NCBI GenBank assembly: GCA_040223615.1
Contig: JAVKFY010000070.1
Span: 1 to 64,000, forward strand
Direction: 5' to 3'
DNA length: 64,000 nucleotides
Source: JAVKFY01 sp040223615
Lineage (GTDB): Bacteria > Pseudomonadota > Alphaproteobacteria > GCA-2731375
This document shows, piece after piece, positions 45,305-54,207 of the stretch. Both the position numbers and the translations under genes were made by a program. Below the pieces are notes generated by a model. It was not told the origin of the DNA and searched no databases. It was given only the letters and a program-made list of their open reading frames with translations. The first letter of the stretch is position 1. Each line of letters starts with the position of its first letter.

Positions 45305-45693
45305 TGGTGGTCGATACGTCGGCGTTGGTGGCGATTCTGCTGGCCGAGCCGGACGCGAAACTTTTCACCGATGCGATTTCGGTGTCGCCGAGCGTCTCGT
45401 TGTCGGCCGGAAACTATGTTGAACTGGCGATTGTGGTGGACAACCGCGGCGGGCCCTCTGCCCGCCGCGAGCTGGAGACATTGCTTCGGTCCGGAGGCAT
45501 CACTGTCGTTTCCGTTACGCCAGAGCAAGCCGTGATCGCTCGAGACGCGCATGTAGCCTACGGTCGCGGTAATCATCCGGCGCGGCTGAACTTCGGGGAT
45601 TGTTTCGCCTATGCGCTGGCAAAGGATCTGGGCGAGCCGTTGCTATTCAAGGGCGACGACTTCGCGCAAACCGACATCGAGCCGGCGATCTGA
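45304..45693 (+). CDS. vapC: VapC-like PIN-domain toxin
   Basis: A 129-residue PIN-domain ribonuclease. The acidic metal-binding residues are in place: D4 in VVDTSALVAIL, E40 in NYVELAIV, D99 in NFGDCFAYALAK and D118/D119 in FKGDDFAQTDI. Such toxins cleave tRNA or rRNA until neutralised by the cognate VapB. It is translationally coupled to the antitoxin, the standard type II order. The module looks intact. Confidence 0.94.
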   Translation: MVVDTSALVAILLAEPDAKLFTDAISVSPSVSLSAGNYVELAIVVDNRGGPSARRELETLLRSGGITVVSVTPEQAVIARDAHVAYGRGNHPARLNFGDCFAYALAKDLGEPLLFKGDDFAQTDIEPAI

Positions 45694-45737
45694 GCAGCGG
45701 GCGGGGGCTGATCTGCCGCCCCCGCCGCCACGCGATC

Positions 45738-46634
45738 TCAGATACCGGCCAGTTCGCTGGCCTGGCTGGGCCGCACGACGCGGTCGTAATCCTCGATCAT
45801 CTGCCGGCCCAGGGTGCCGACCTGGAAGTGAAGGTCGTCGATCTGGCTGACCGGCGTGACCTCGGCCGCGGTGCCGGTGATGAACACCTCGTCGGCCTTG
45901 CTCAGCTCCTCGGGCATGATCGGGCGCTCGATCACCTCGATGCCGCGCCGCTTGGCCAGGCCGACCACGGTGCGCCGGGTGATACCGTCCAGGAAGCAGT
46001 CCGGCGTCGGCGTGTGCAGCTTGCCGTCCATGCCCAGGAAGATGTTGGCGCCGGTGCACTCGGCGACCTGGCCGCGCCAGTCCAGCATCAACGCATCCTG
46101 GAAACCCTCGGCCTCGGCGGCGTGTTTCGACAGCGTGCAGATCATGTACAGGCCGGCGGCCTTGGCGTGCACCGGGGCGGTGCGGGGATCGGGGCGGCGC
46201 CACGTCGCGGTCTTCAGCTTGATGCCGGCCAGCCGCGCCTCGGGCGAGAAGTAGGACGGCCATTCCCAGATCGCGATGGCGACGTTGATCTTGTTGGCCT
46301 GCGCCGACACACCCATCATCTCCGAGCCGCGCCAGGCGACCGGACGGATATAGCCGTCGGTGATCTTGTTGACCTTGATGACCTCACGCGTCGCGGCGTC
46401 GATCTCCGCCGGCGTGTAGGGGATCTTCATGTCCATCAGCTTGGCCGAGTTGAACAGGCGCGCGGTGTGCTCCTCCTGCTTGAAACACACGCCCTCGTAG
46501 ACGCGCTGGCCCTCGAACACGCCGCTGGCGTAGTGCAGCCCGTGCGTGAGGACGTGCGCCTGGGCGTCGGTCCAGGGGACGAATTCGCCGTTCATCCAGA
46601 TCTTGCCGTCGAGTGAATCGTAAGATTGAGCCAT
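45738..46634 (-). CDS. ilvE: Branched-chain amino acid aminotransferase IlvE
   Basis: A 298-residue fold-type IV PLP transaminase for leucine, isoleucine and valine. Family pieces: DGKIWMNGEFVPW, HYASGVFEGQRVY, YIRPVAWRGSE, the PLP-lysine region APVHAKAAGLYM, ECTGANIFLG and FITGTAAEVTPV. It has its own strong divergent promoter and shares the 131-base upstream region with the MarR gene, an arrangement conserved in alphaproteobacteria. Confidence 0.95.
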   Translation of the reverse strand: MAQSYDSLDGKIWMNGEFVPWTDAQAHVLTHGLHYASGVFEGQRVYEGVCFKQEEHTARLFNSAKLMDMKIPYTPAEIDAATREVIKVNKITDGYIRPVAWRGSEMMGVSAQANKINVAIAIWEWPSYFSPEARLAGIKLKTATWRRPDPRTAPVHAKAAGLYMICTLSKHAAEAEGFQDALMLDWRGQVAECTGANIFLGMDGKLHTPTPDCFLDGITRRTVVGLAKRRGIEVIERPIMPEELSKADEVFITGTAAEVTPVSQIDDLHFQVGTLGRQMIEDYDRVVRPSQASELAGI

Positions 46635-46678
46635 TTTTGGCGCTCCCAGCGAACGATTATGTCGCGTTCAACGAGCGG

Positions 46679-46707
46679 AATGTAACAACCTGACCGAAGT
46701 ATGTCAA
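46679..46707 (-). promoter_or_regulatory. Sigma-70 promoter of ilvE
   Basis: On the minus strand: TTGACA (46702-46707), a 17-base spacer and TACATT (46679-46684), about 45 bases before the ilvE ATG. Perfect -35 and good -10. Confidence 0.65.
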
Positions 46708-46739
46708 CAGGACTGACCTAAAAAATGTCAGACGGCCTG
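46708..46739. promoter_or_regulatory. Candidate operator: inverted repeat next to the ilvE -35
   Basis: Broken arms CAGG-a-CTGAC (46708-46717) and GTCAG-acgg-CCTG (46727-46739) flank an A-rich centre. It abuts the ilvE -35 box and lies 26 bases before the marR-type gene, where a MarR dimer could repress both directions. Confidence 0.4.
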
Positions 46740-46765
46740 TCCTATCGTCGGGTAAGCTCGCCGCC

Positions 46766-47260
46766 ATGGCCGACCATCCCGAATCGCCGACCTCGTTCGA
46801 GCCGAGCGACGCCGCGTTGCGCCAGGCGATCGAGCTGCTGTTTTACGCCTACCGCGACTTCACCAGCGACCCGGACGCGATCCTGAACGAGTATGGCTTC
46901 GGCCGCGCGCATCACCGCGTGGTGCATTTCATCGGCCGCAATCCCGGCATCACGGTCAGTGATCTGCTGGCGATCCTGAAGATCACCAAGCAGAGCCTGA
47001 GCCGCGTCCTGAGCCAGCTGGTGCGCGAGGGCTTCGTGCGCCAGCAGCAGGGCAGCCGCGACCGGCGCCAGCGTCTGCTGCACCTGACCGAGAAAGGCGC
47101 CGAACTGGACCACCGCCTGGAGGCGCCGCAGCGGGTGCGCTTCGCCGCCGCTTTCCGCGAAGCCGGGCCGGAGGCCGCCGCCGCCTATCGCAAGGTGCTG
47201 GCCGGGCTGATCAACGCCGATGAGCGCGCGCGTATACTGGCCGCGATCGACCGGCCCTGA
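46766..47260 (+). CDS. MarR-family regulator, PetP-like
   Basis: A 164-residue MarR protein: N-terminal dimerisation helices, winged helix-turn-helix VSDLLAILKITKQSLSRVLSQLVREG with wing QQQGSRDRRQRLLHLTEKG, and a C-terminal helix. Its position between ilvE and an OmpR-type response regulator matches petP of Rhodobacter capsulatus, named from a mutant affecting cytochrome bc1 expression. It probably binds the inverted repeat upstream. Confidence 0.88.
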   Translation: MADHPESPTSFEPSDAALRQAIELLFYAYRDFTSDPDAILNEYGFGRAHHRVVHFIGRNPGITVSDLLAILKITKQSLSRVLSQLVREGFVRQQQGSRDRRQRLLHLTEKGAELDHRLEAPQRVRFAAAFREAGPEAAAAYRKVLAGLINADERARILAAIDRP

Positions 47261-47290
47261 GCCGGCGTTGCAGGGAGCCGCCATCCGGCG

Positions 47291-47971
47291 ATGAGCGATC
47301 TCGGCCCGCATATCCTGGTGGTCGACGACGATGCCCGCCTGCGCGACCTGTTGCAGCGCTATCTCAGCCGCAACGGGTTCCGCGTCACCGCGGCGCCGGA
47401 CGCGGCCGACGCGCGCACCAAGCTTGCCGGGTTCGACTTCGATCTGCTGGTACTGGACGTGATGCTGCCGGGCGAGAGTGGCTTCGACCTGACCCGGCAC
47501 CTGCGCCGGGACTCGGAGGTGCCGGTGCTGCTGCTGACCGCGATGACCACGGCGGAGAACCGTATCGAGGGGCTGGAGACCGGCGCCGACGACTACCTGG
47601 CCAAGCCGTTCGAGCCGCGCGAACTGCTGTTGCGCATCCGCGCCATCCTGCGCCGGCGCGGCCCGGCCGAGGCGCCGCCGGCGCAGCTGCGGCTCGGCGA
47701 GTTCGAGTTCGACCTGGCGCGTGGCGAACTGGCCCGCGATGGCGAGCCGGTGCACCTGACCACCGCCGAGCTGACCCTGCTGCGGCTGTTCGCCGGCCAA
47801 CCCGGCGCCACCGTCAGCCGCGAGGACCTCTTGCCCGAGACCGGCGCCAACTCGCTGCGCGCGGTCGACGTGCAGATCACCCGCCTGCGCCGCAAGATCG
47901 AGCCCGACCCGAAGAACCCGCGCTACCTGCAGACGGTATGGGGCCGGGGCTACGTCCTTTGGCCGGATTGA
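47291..47971 (+). CDS. OmpR/PhoB-family response regulator, PetR-like
   Basis: A 226-residue regulator: receiver domain with acidic pocket DDD (residues 12-14), phospho-acceptor D56 in LLVLDVMLPG, conserved Thr in LLLTAMTT and Lys in LAKPFEP. The C-terminal winged helix (about 130-226) ends KNPRYLQTVWGRGYVLWPD. It starts 30 bases after the MarR gene and is followed by its likely kinase; homologous to R. capsulatus PetR. Confidence 0.92.
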   Translation: MSDLGPHILVVDDDARLRDLLQRYLSRNGFRVTAAPDAADARTKLAGFDFDLLVLDVMLPGESGFDLTRHLRRDSEVPVLLLTAMTTAENRIEGLETGADDYLAKPFEPRELLLRIRAILRRRGPAEAPPAQLRLGEFEFDLARGELARDGEPVHLTTAELTLLRLFAGQPGATVSREDLLPETGANSLRAVDVQITRLRRKIEPDPKNPRYLQTVWGRGYVLWPD

Positions 47972-48008
47972 TGTGTCGCTGGTTCAGCGGGGCGTTGCGG
48001 ACGCAAGG

Positions 48009-48121
48009 CCCACCTCACCCCAAACCCCTCTCCCCCCTGAAGGGCGGAGAGGGACTTTCTCCGATATCGACGCTTCGCCCCCTCTCCGCCCTCTGGGGGG
48101 AGAGGGTCGGGGTGAGGTGGG
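48009..48121. repeat. 113-base imperfect inverted repeat between regulator and kinase
   Basis: Outer arms CCCACCTCACCCC (48009-48021) and GGGGTGAGGTGGG (48109-48121) are fully complementary, and further pairing continues inward between two CCCTCTCC/GGAGAGGG-rich blocks, giving arms of roughly 43 bases. It is a dispersed intergenic element type seen in many proteobacteria. It sits inside a likely operon, where the hairpin could lower kinase expression relative to the regulator. Confidence 0.7.
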
Positions 48122-48164
48122 GCGGTGCGACGAGTTCGATCGTGGCAATCGGGATGCCGCAGTG

Positions 48165-49484
48165 ATGAACCCCTTCGCCTGGCTGAAACGACTGATGCCG
48201 CGCAGCCTGTTCGGGCGCGCGTTGATCATGATCGTGGCGCCGGTTGTGCTGGCCCAGGTGATCGCGGCGGCGGTGTTCTTCGACCGCCACCTGGAGATCG
48301 TGACCCGGCGCCTGACCCGTTCGGTGGCCGGCGACATCGCCTATCTGGCCAGCACGCTGCGCCAGTTCGGTCCCGACCAGGTGGCCTACGAGCTGCTGGA
48401 GATGGCCAAGCTGCACATGAACCTGAACGCGGAGTATCTGCCGGGTGAGATGGTGCGGCCGGAGGAGACCATGCCGACCAGCGACCCGCTGGAGCAACTC
48501 AAGGTCGACACCCTGCGGCAATACATCACCGGCATCATGTCGGTGCGGCGCATCGCCGACGGCGAGGCTTACGTGATCCGCACCCAGGTCGGCGATGGGG
48601 CGCTGTCGGTGGTGGTGCCGGCCAACCGCTTCACGTCGGCGACGGCGCATATCGTGGCGCTGTGGACGGTGGGCTCGTCGCTGGCGTTGCTGGCGGTGGC
48701 GGTGATTTTCCTGCGCAACCAGGTGCGGCCGATCCGCCAGCTCAGTCACGCGGCGCAGCGCTTCGGGCATGGCGAGGACATTGCCTACCGGCCGGCCGGC
48801 GCCACCGAGGTGCGCGCCGCCGGCGCCGCCTTCCTGCAGATGCGTGAGCGTATCCAGCGCCAGATCCGTCAGCGTACCGAGATGCTGGCCGGTGTCAGCC
48901 ACGACCTGCGCACGCCGCTGACCCGGATGAAGCTGTCGCTGGCCATGCTGCCGGAGTCGCCGGAGGTTGAAGAGATCGCCGCCGACGTCGACGAGATGGA
49001 GAAGATGGTCGACGGCTACCTGTCCTTCGCGCGCGGCGCGCAATCGGAACCGGTGGTCGACTGCGACGTCGCCAGCCTGTTGCGCGACGTGGTCGAGGAT
49101 GCCTGCCGCCACGGCGGCGACGTGAAGCTGTCGACCGAGGGCGACCTGAACCTGCGGCTGCGCCCCGGCACGCTGCGGCGTTGCGTCGCCAACCTGCTGG
49201 ACAACGCCCGCCGCCACGCCCGCCATGCGGTGGTCAGCGCCAGCCGCGAGCCCAATCGCCTGCGCATCGTGATCGACGACGATGGCCCCGGCATCCCGGC
49301 GGAGCGCCGCGATGACGTGTTCCGCCCGTTCGTGCGCCTGGAGGCCAGCCGCAACGCCGAGACCGGTGGCGTGGGGCTGGGCCTGGCCATCGCCCGCGAC
49401 GCGATCCGCGGCCACGGCGGCGACATCGAGCTCGACGAGTCGCCGCAAGGCGGCTTGCGCGCGGTGGTGTGGTTGCCGGCGTAG
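48165..49484 (+). CDS. EnvZ-like sensor histidine kinase
   Basis: A 439-residue kinase: first membrane helix near residues 17-37, a periplasmic domain of about 120 residues, a second helix near 165-185 (HIVALWTVGSSLALLAVAVIFL), a HAMP linker, HisKA with H246 in AGVSHDLRTPLTRMK, and a HATPase with CVANLLDNARRHA, DDDGPGIP and GGVGLGLAIARD. The ATG at 48165 gives a normal N-terminus; a longer reading would translate the intergenic inverted repeat. Cognate partner of the preceding regulator. Confidence 0.92.
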   Translation: MNPFAWLKRLMPRSLFGRALIMIVAPVVLAQVIAAAVFFDRHLEIVTRRLTRSVAGDIAYLASTLRQFGPDQVAYELLEMAKLHMNLNAEYLPGEMVRPEETMPTSDPLEQLKVDTLRQYITGIMSVRRIADGEAYVIRTQVGDGALSVVVPANRFTSATAHIVALWTVGSSLALLAVAVIFLRNQVRPIRQLSHAAQRFGHGEDIAYRPAGATEVRAAGAAFLQMRERIQRQIRQRTEMLAGVSHDLRTPLTRMKLSLAMLPESPEVEEIAADVDEMEKMVDGYLSFARGAQSEPVVDCDVASLLRDVVEDACRHGGDVKLSTEGDLNLRLRPGTLRRCVANLLDNARRHARHAVVSASREPNRLRIVIDDDGPGIPAERRDDVFRPFVRLEASRNAETGGVGLGLAIARDAIRGHGGDIELDESPQGGLRAVVWLPA

Positions 49485-49553
49485 CTCGCCCGCGCCGTCA
49501 CCCCTGCCATGACCCGGTGGCCATGCCGACAGCGGTGCGTGGCATGAAGACGG

Positions 49554-49574
49554 ACCCCGGCTCGAGGCCGGGGT
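49554..49574. terminator. Palindromic hairpin after the kinase gene
   Basis: Stem ACCCCGGC / GCCGGGGT with loop TCGAG, in the 114 bases between the kinase and the quinone oxidoreductase gene. It resembles dispersed alphaproteobacterial palindromes; terminator or mRNA stabiliser. Confidence 0.55.
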
Positions 49575-49598
49575 GACGAAACTTGCTACACTGGGACC

Positions 49599-50579
49599 AT
49601 GAGAGCCCTGATCTGCGACCAGTATGGACCGCCGGAAACATTGCGCGTCGGCGAGCTCCCGGAGCCGGACCTGACGCCCGAGGGCGTGCGGATCGCGGTG
49701 CAGGCGGCGGCGTTGAATTTTGCCGATCTGCTGGCGATCGAGGGCAAGTATCAGTTCAAGTCGCCGTTTCCCTTCGCGCCGGGCATGGAATGCGCCGGTG
49801 AGGTCATCGAGGTCGGCACAGACGTGACCGACCTGAAGATCGGCGACCGGGTCGCGGCGCATCCGTGGCGGCATTGCCTTGCCGGGCAGGTGGTGGCGCC
49901 GGCCCATCTCGCCCACAAGATGCCGGAGGCGATGGACTGGGCCACCGGCGCGGCGCTGACGTTGAGCTACGGCACCAGCCACCATGCGCTCTTCGACCGG
50001 GGTCGTCTGACGGCGGGCGAGACGGTGCTGGTGCTGGGCGCGGCCGGCGGCGTCGGGCTGTATGCGGTGGAACTGGCGCACCAGGCCGGCGCGACGGTGA
50101 TCGCGGCGGCCGGCGGACCGGAGAAGCTCGACCTCTGCCGCCGCTACGGCGCCGATCACGGCATCGACTACCGCACCGAGGACCTGCGCGCGCGAGTGAA
50201 GGAACTCACTGACGGACGCGGCGTGAACGTGGTGTTCGACGCGGTCGGCGGCGAGATGGCCAAGACCGCGCTGCGCTGCGTCGACTGGGGCGCCAGGCTG
50301 CTGATCATCGGCTTTGCCGGTGGCGAGATCGCGCGCATCCCCTCCAACCACGTTCTGATCAAGGGAACCGAGGTGATCGGCGTGGCATTTACCCCGTTGT
50401 GCGAACGGGAACCGGCGCAAGGCAAGGCGGTGATTGCCGACGTCATGCGGCTGTGGCGAGAGGGCCGTATCCGGCCGCACGTCTCGCGGCGCCTGCCGCT
50501 GGACCGTGCTGTGGAGGGTATGCGGGCGTTGGGCGCGCGCGGCACGACCGGCAAGGTGGTGATCGACATCGCCGCGTAA
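49599..50579 (+). CDS. NADPH:quinone oxidoreductase-like MDR protein
   Basis: A 326-residue zinc-free medium-chain dehydrogenase/reductase. N-terminal GroES-like domain (MRALICDQYGPPETLRVGEL, PFAPGMECAGEVIEVG), NADPH-binding motif LVLGAAGGVGLYAVELA (AAGGVG type) and DAVGGEMAKTALRC. Zinc-ligand cysteines are missing, which places it with quinone oxidoreductases. The segment VIGVAFTPLCEREP is typical of the actinobacterial/alphaproteobacterial Qor subfamily. Single gene. Confidence 0.9.
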   Translation: MRALICDQYGPPETLRVGELPEPDLTPEGVRIAVQAAALNFADLLAIEGKYQFKSPFPFAPGMECAGEVIEVGTDVTDLKIGDRVAAHPWRHCLAGQVVAPAHLAHKMPEAMDWATGAALTLSYGTSHHALFDRGRLTAGETVLVLGAAGGVGLYAVELAHQAGATVIAAAGGPEKLDLCRRYGADHGIDYRTEDLRARVKELTDGRGVNVVFDAVGGEMAKTALRCVDWGARLLIIGFAGGEIARIPSNHVLIKGTEVIGVAFTPLCEREPAQGKAVIADVMRLWREGRIRPHVSRRLPLDRAVEGMRALGARGTTGKVVIDIAA

Positions 50580-50678
50580 CCGCTTTCTTGGGACAGTACC
50601 GCCATACGTTGGAAGGGCCGCCGGCAGAGCCGCAACATCGAGGACCGCCGCGGTCAGGGCGGTGGCTTCGCCATCCGG

Positions 50679-51536
50679 ATGCCGCGCATACCGGGGCTCG
50701 GGCGCGGCCGGCGCGGACCGGGCCTGCGGCTCCCGATCGGGCGCAAGGGCGGCGTCGGCGGGCTGATCATGGTGGCGGTGGTGGTCGGGCTCTACATGTG
50801 GATGGGCGGCGACCTTGGCAGCCTGCTCGGCGGCGGCATGCCGTTGCAGGACGGGCCGGCGCCGCAGGTCAGCCGCCCCGGCGCCCAGCCGGCGGACGAG
50901 CAGGCGCAGTTCGTGGCGGTGGTGCTGGCCGACACCGAGGACACCTGGCACCAGATTTTTCAGAAGGGCGGCTCGCGCTACCAGGAGCCGGGACTGGTGC
51001 TGTTCACCGACCAGGTGCGCTCAGCCTGCGGCGCGGCGCAGTCGGCGATGGGGCCGTTCTACTGTCCCGGCGACCGCAAGATCTACATCGATCTCGGCTT
51101 CTACGACGAGTTGCGCCGGCGTTTCGGCGCCCCGGGCGACTTTGCCCAGGCCTACGTCATCGCGCACGAGGTCGGCCACCACGTGCAGACCTTGCTCGGC
51201 ATCAACAAACAGGTGCGCGAGGCCCAGTCCGGCGCCTCGAAGCGCGACCAGAACGCGCTGCAGGTGCGCATGGAGCTGCAGGCCGACTGTTTCGCCGGCC
51301 TGTGGGCGTTCCACGCCGACCGCACCCGCCAGCTCCTGGAGCAGGGCGACCTGGCCGAGGCACTGCGCGCCGCGTCGGCCATCGGTGACGACGCGATCCA
51401 GAAAAAGGCGACCGGGCGCGTGGTCCCCGACGCCTTCACCCACGGCAGTTCCGAACAGCGCATGCGCTGGTTTCGCCGCGGTTTCGAGAAGGGCGACGTC
51501 GGCGCCTGCGACACCTTCAAGGCAGCGCGCCTGTAG
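50679..51536 (+). CDS. Putative neutral zinc metallopeptidase (YpfJ family); true start unclear
   Basis: A protein of 285 residues from the first ATG. It has one N-terminal hydrophobic helix (GLIMVAVVVGLYMWMGG), a VVLADTEDTWHQIF segment, and the zinc motif AHEVGHHVQ with a later ELQADCFAGLW, as in PF04228. Homologues begin MRW-GRR-S-NVEDRRG. Here the matching peptide RWKGRRQSRNIEDRRG is encoded upstream in the same frame, and its initiator position is ATA at 50604-50606. No ATG, GTG or TTG occurs between the in-frame stop at 50577 and the ATG at 50679. Either an ATA start is used, the start was lost, or the shortened form is made. Confidence 0.85.
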   Translation: MPRIPGLGRGRRGPGLRLPIGRKGGVGGLIMVAVVVGLYMWMGGDLGSLLGGGMPLQDGPAPQVSRPGAQPADEQAQFVAVVLADTEDTWHQIFQKGGSRYQEPGLVLFTDQVRSACGAAQSAMGPFYCPGDRKIYIDLGFYDELRRRFGAPGDFAQAYVIAHEVGHHVQTLLGINKQVREAQSGASKRDQNALQVRMELQADCFAGLWAFHADRTRQLLEQGDLAEALRAASAIGDDAIQKKATGRVVPDAFTHGSSEQRMRWFRRGFEKGDVGACDTFKAARL

Positions 51537-52163
51537 CTAGCTGCCCACCCCGGCCTTGCGCATGGCCGCCGCGATGGCCTGGGCCTCCGGGTCGGACTGC
51601 GCCTCCAGGCCGGCGACGGCGCCGGCGGCGTCCTGGGGCTGGCGGTTCTGGCTCAGCTTGGCCTTGCCTTCCAGCCTGGTGATCTCGATCTCGAAGGGCT
51701 GGATGGCGCCGATCATGCCGCGCTCGTAGTTCGGCGGCAGGTCCATGCGCCACGGCGTCTCGAAGCTGGCCTCGTAGGTATCGACCAGCCGTTCCAGCAT
51801 CGCCTTGGCGGCGGCCGGATCGTCGTTCAGGCGCGGCCGGCCGGTGGCGTGCACGGTGATGTAGTTCCAGGTCGGCACGTTGGGCGCGCCGGCGTACCAT
51901 GACGGTGAGACGTAGGCGTGCGGCCCCCAGAACACGACCAGCACCTCGCGTCCATCGGCGAAGCGCCGCCATTGCGGGTTGGCCTTGGCCATGTGGCCGA
52001 CCAGGGTGCCGAGCGGGCCGCGATCCCGGTCGTAGATCAGCGGCAGGTGGCTGGCGACCGGCGCGGTCTCGCCGGCGTCGACCAGCAATGCGAAGCTATG
52101 GCGCACCATGAACGCGGCAATCTCGTCCCGGTCGGTGATCTCGAAATGCTCGGGCGTGTACAT
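51537..52163 (-). CDS. PaiB-family FMN-binding protein
   Basis: A 208-residue protein of the FMN-binding split-barrel family that includes Bacillus PaiB, described as a negative transcriptional regulator. Typical pieces: MYTPEHFEITDRDEIAAFM, ASHLPLIYDRD, GHMAKANPQWR, VFWGPHAYVSPSWY, NYITVHATG and IGAIQPFEIEITRLEGKAKLSQN. A short Ala-rich tail ends the chain. Its stop abuts the metallopeptidase gene in convergent orientation. DNA binding is not evident in the sequence. Confidence 0.92.
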   Translation of the reverse strand: MYTPEHFEITDRDEIAAFMVRHSFALLVDAGETAPVASHLPLIYDRDRGPLGTLVGHMAKANPQWRRFADGREVLVVFWGPHAYVSPSWYAGAPNVPTWNYITVHATGRPRLNDDPAAAKAMLERLVDTYEASFETPWRMDLPPNYERGMIGAIQPFEIEITRLEGKAKLSQNRQPQDAAGAVAGLEAQSDPEAQAIAAAMRKAGVGS

Positions 52164-52329
52164 GGCGGCTCCTTGGGCGCTGCCTTCCTGGGGCGCGGGC
52201 TCGTGTGCCAGCAGGCGGCGGGGTTGTCACCGGCCATTTCGCGCGCTAACCACGCGCCATCTTGACCCGGCGCCGTGCCATTTTCATATGGCAGACACGA
52301 GTTCAACAGTCGATCGCGCGAGGAGAGCG

Positions 52330-54207
52330 ATGAGCGAGGAGAAACGCAGTTTCCAGGCCGAGGTGGCGCGGCTGCTGCACCTGATGGTCAACGCCGTCTA
52401 TTCCGACAAGGAGGTGTTCCTGCGGGAACTGATCTCCAACGCGTCGGATGCCTGCGACAAGCTGCGCTACCTGGCGCTCACCGACCCGTCGCTCACCGCC
52501 GACAATGCCGAGTTCGAGATCGCGGTCTCGATCGACACCAGCGCGCGCACGTTGACCATCGCCGACAACGGCATCGGCATGGACCGCGACGACCTGATCG
52601 AGCTGCTCGGCACCATCGCGCGCTCGGGCACCGGCGCCTTCGTGCAGGAGATGACCGGCGACGCCAAGCAGGACGCGGCGATGATCGGCCAGTTCGGCGT
52701 CGGCTTCTATTCCGTCTTCATGGTCGCCGGGAAGGTCGAGGTCACCAGCCGCAAGGCCGGCACCGAGCAGGCCTGGAAGTGGACCTCCGACGGTGCCGGC
52801 GAATACACCGTGGCCGAGGCCGAGCGCGACGGGCGCGGTACCGAGATCGTCGTGCACCTGCGCGAAGGCGAGGACGAGTGGCTGCAGCCCTACCGGCTGC
52901 AGCAGGTGATCAAGACCTATTCCGACCACATCGCGCTGCCGATCACGCTCGACACCGGCGAGGGGCCGAAGCGGGTCAACGAGGCTTCCGCGATCTGGAC
53001 CCGGCCGAAGTCGGAGGTCAGCGAGGAGCAGTACACCGAGTTCTACCACCACGTCGGCCACGCCGCCGATGAGCCGTGGCTGACGTTGCACTACCGCGCG
53101 GAAGGCAAGGTCGAATACTCGGTGCTGCTCTACGTGCCGACGCAGCGGCCGATGGACCTGTTCGATCCGGCGCGCCAGCACCGCGTGAAGCTTTACGTGA
53201 AGCGGGTGTTCATCACCGACGACTGCGATGGGCTGGTGCCGCCCTACCTGCGCTTCCTGCGCGGCGTGGTCGACTGCGAGGACCTGCCGCTCAACATCTC
53301 CCGCGAGATGCTGCAGTCGACGCCGATGGTGGCGCACCTGCGCCAGGCCATCGCCAAGCGTGTGCTGACCGAGCTGAAGAAGAAGGCTGACAAGGACGCG
53401 GAGGGCTACGCCACCTTCTGGAAGACGTTCGGGCCGGTCCTGAAAGAGGGTCTGTACGAGGACGCCGAGCGCCGCGACGAACTGCTGGCGCTGGCCCGTT
53501 TCCATTCGACCCATCAAGGCGAGGGGGGCGACGAACTGGTCAGCATGGCCGACTATGTCGGGCGCATGAAGGACGGCCAGGCGGCGATCTACACGATCAG
53601 CGGCGACAACCTCGCCACCCTGCGCAAGAGCCCGCAGTTGGAGGGTTTCAAGGCGCGCGGGGTGGAGGTGCTGCTGCTGACCGATCCGGTCGACGACTTC
53701 TGGCAGGCGACCGTGCCGGACTTCGAGGGCAAGCCGCTCCGCTCGGTCACGCGCGGCGCCGCCGACCTCTCCAGCCTGGGCAAGGTCGAGGGCGACGAGG
53801 CGGGCGACGACGACGCGCGCCCGGCCGACCTCGCCACGCTGATCGCGGTGCTGAAGCAGAACCTGGAAGGCGCGGTGAAGGACGTGCGCGAGTCGGACCG
53901 CCTGACCGACAGCGCCGTCTGCCTGGTCGCCGACGACGGCGACATGGACATGCGCCTGGAGCGCATGCTGAAGGCGCACGGCCAGATCGACCAGGCGTCG
54001 AGCCGGATCCTGGAGATCAACCCGCGCCACGCGCTGATCAAGACGCTGGTCGAGCGCGCCACGCAGCCAGGCGCCAGCGACGCCCTGGCCGACGCCGCCC
54101 ACCTGCTGCTCGACCAGGCCCGCATCATCGAAGGCGACCCGGTCCCCGACCCGGCGGCGTTCGCCCAGCGCCTGGCCAGCGTGATGGCGAAGGGGCTGGC
54201 GGCTTAG
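52330..54207 (+). CDS. htpG: Chaperone protein HtpG (bacterial Hsp90)
   Basis: A 625-residue Hsp90: GHKL ATPase N-domain (RELISNASDACDKLRY, DNGIGMDRDDL, GTIARSGTGAFV, GQFGVGFYSVFMVA), middle domain with the catalytic-Arg region (RGVVDCEDLPLNISREML) and a C-terminal dimerisation domain. ATG 52330 follows a GAGGAG site; the family N-terminus EKRSFQAEVARLL begins right after it. A cytosolic ATP-dependent chaperone. Its stop overlaps, antiparallel, the stop of a GST remnant. Confidence 0.97.
   Translation: MSEEKRSFQAEVARLLHLMVNAVYSDKEVFLRELISNASDACDKLRYLALTDPSLTADNAEFEIAVSIDTSARTLTIADNGIGMDRDDLIELLGTIARSGTGAFVQEMTGDAKQDAAMIGQFGVGFYSVFMVAGKVEVTSRKAGTEQAWKWTSDGAGEYTVAEAERDGRGTEIVVHLREGEDEWLQPYRLQQVIKTYSDHIALPITLDTGEGPKRVNEASAIWTRPKSEVSEEQYTEFYHHVGHAADEPWLTLHYRAEGKVEYSVLLYVPTQRPMDLFDPARQHRVKLYVKRVFITDDCDGLVPPYLRFLRGVVDCEDLPLNISREMLQSTPMVAHLRQAIAKRVLTELKKKADKDAEGYATFWKTFGPVLKEGLYEDAERRDELLALARFHSTHQGEGGDELVSMADYVGRMKDGQAAIYTISGDNLATLRKSPQLEGFKARGVEVLLLTDPVDDFWQATVPDFEGKPLRSVTRGAADLSSLGKVEGDEAGDDDARPADLATLIAVLKQNLEGAVKDVRESDRLTDSAVCLVADDGDMDMRLERMLKAHGQIDQASSRILEINPRHALIKTLVERATQPGASDALADAAHLLLDQARIIEGDPVPDPAAFAQRLASVMAKGLAA

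Noticed and set aside
48015..50951. 978-codon minus-strand frame
   Set aside because: Antisense to the histidine kinase and quinone oxidoreductase genes and runs through intergenic repeats.
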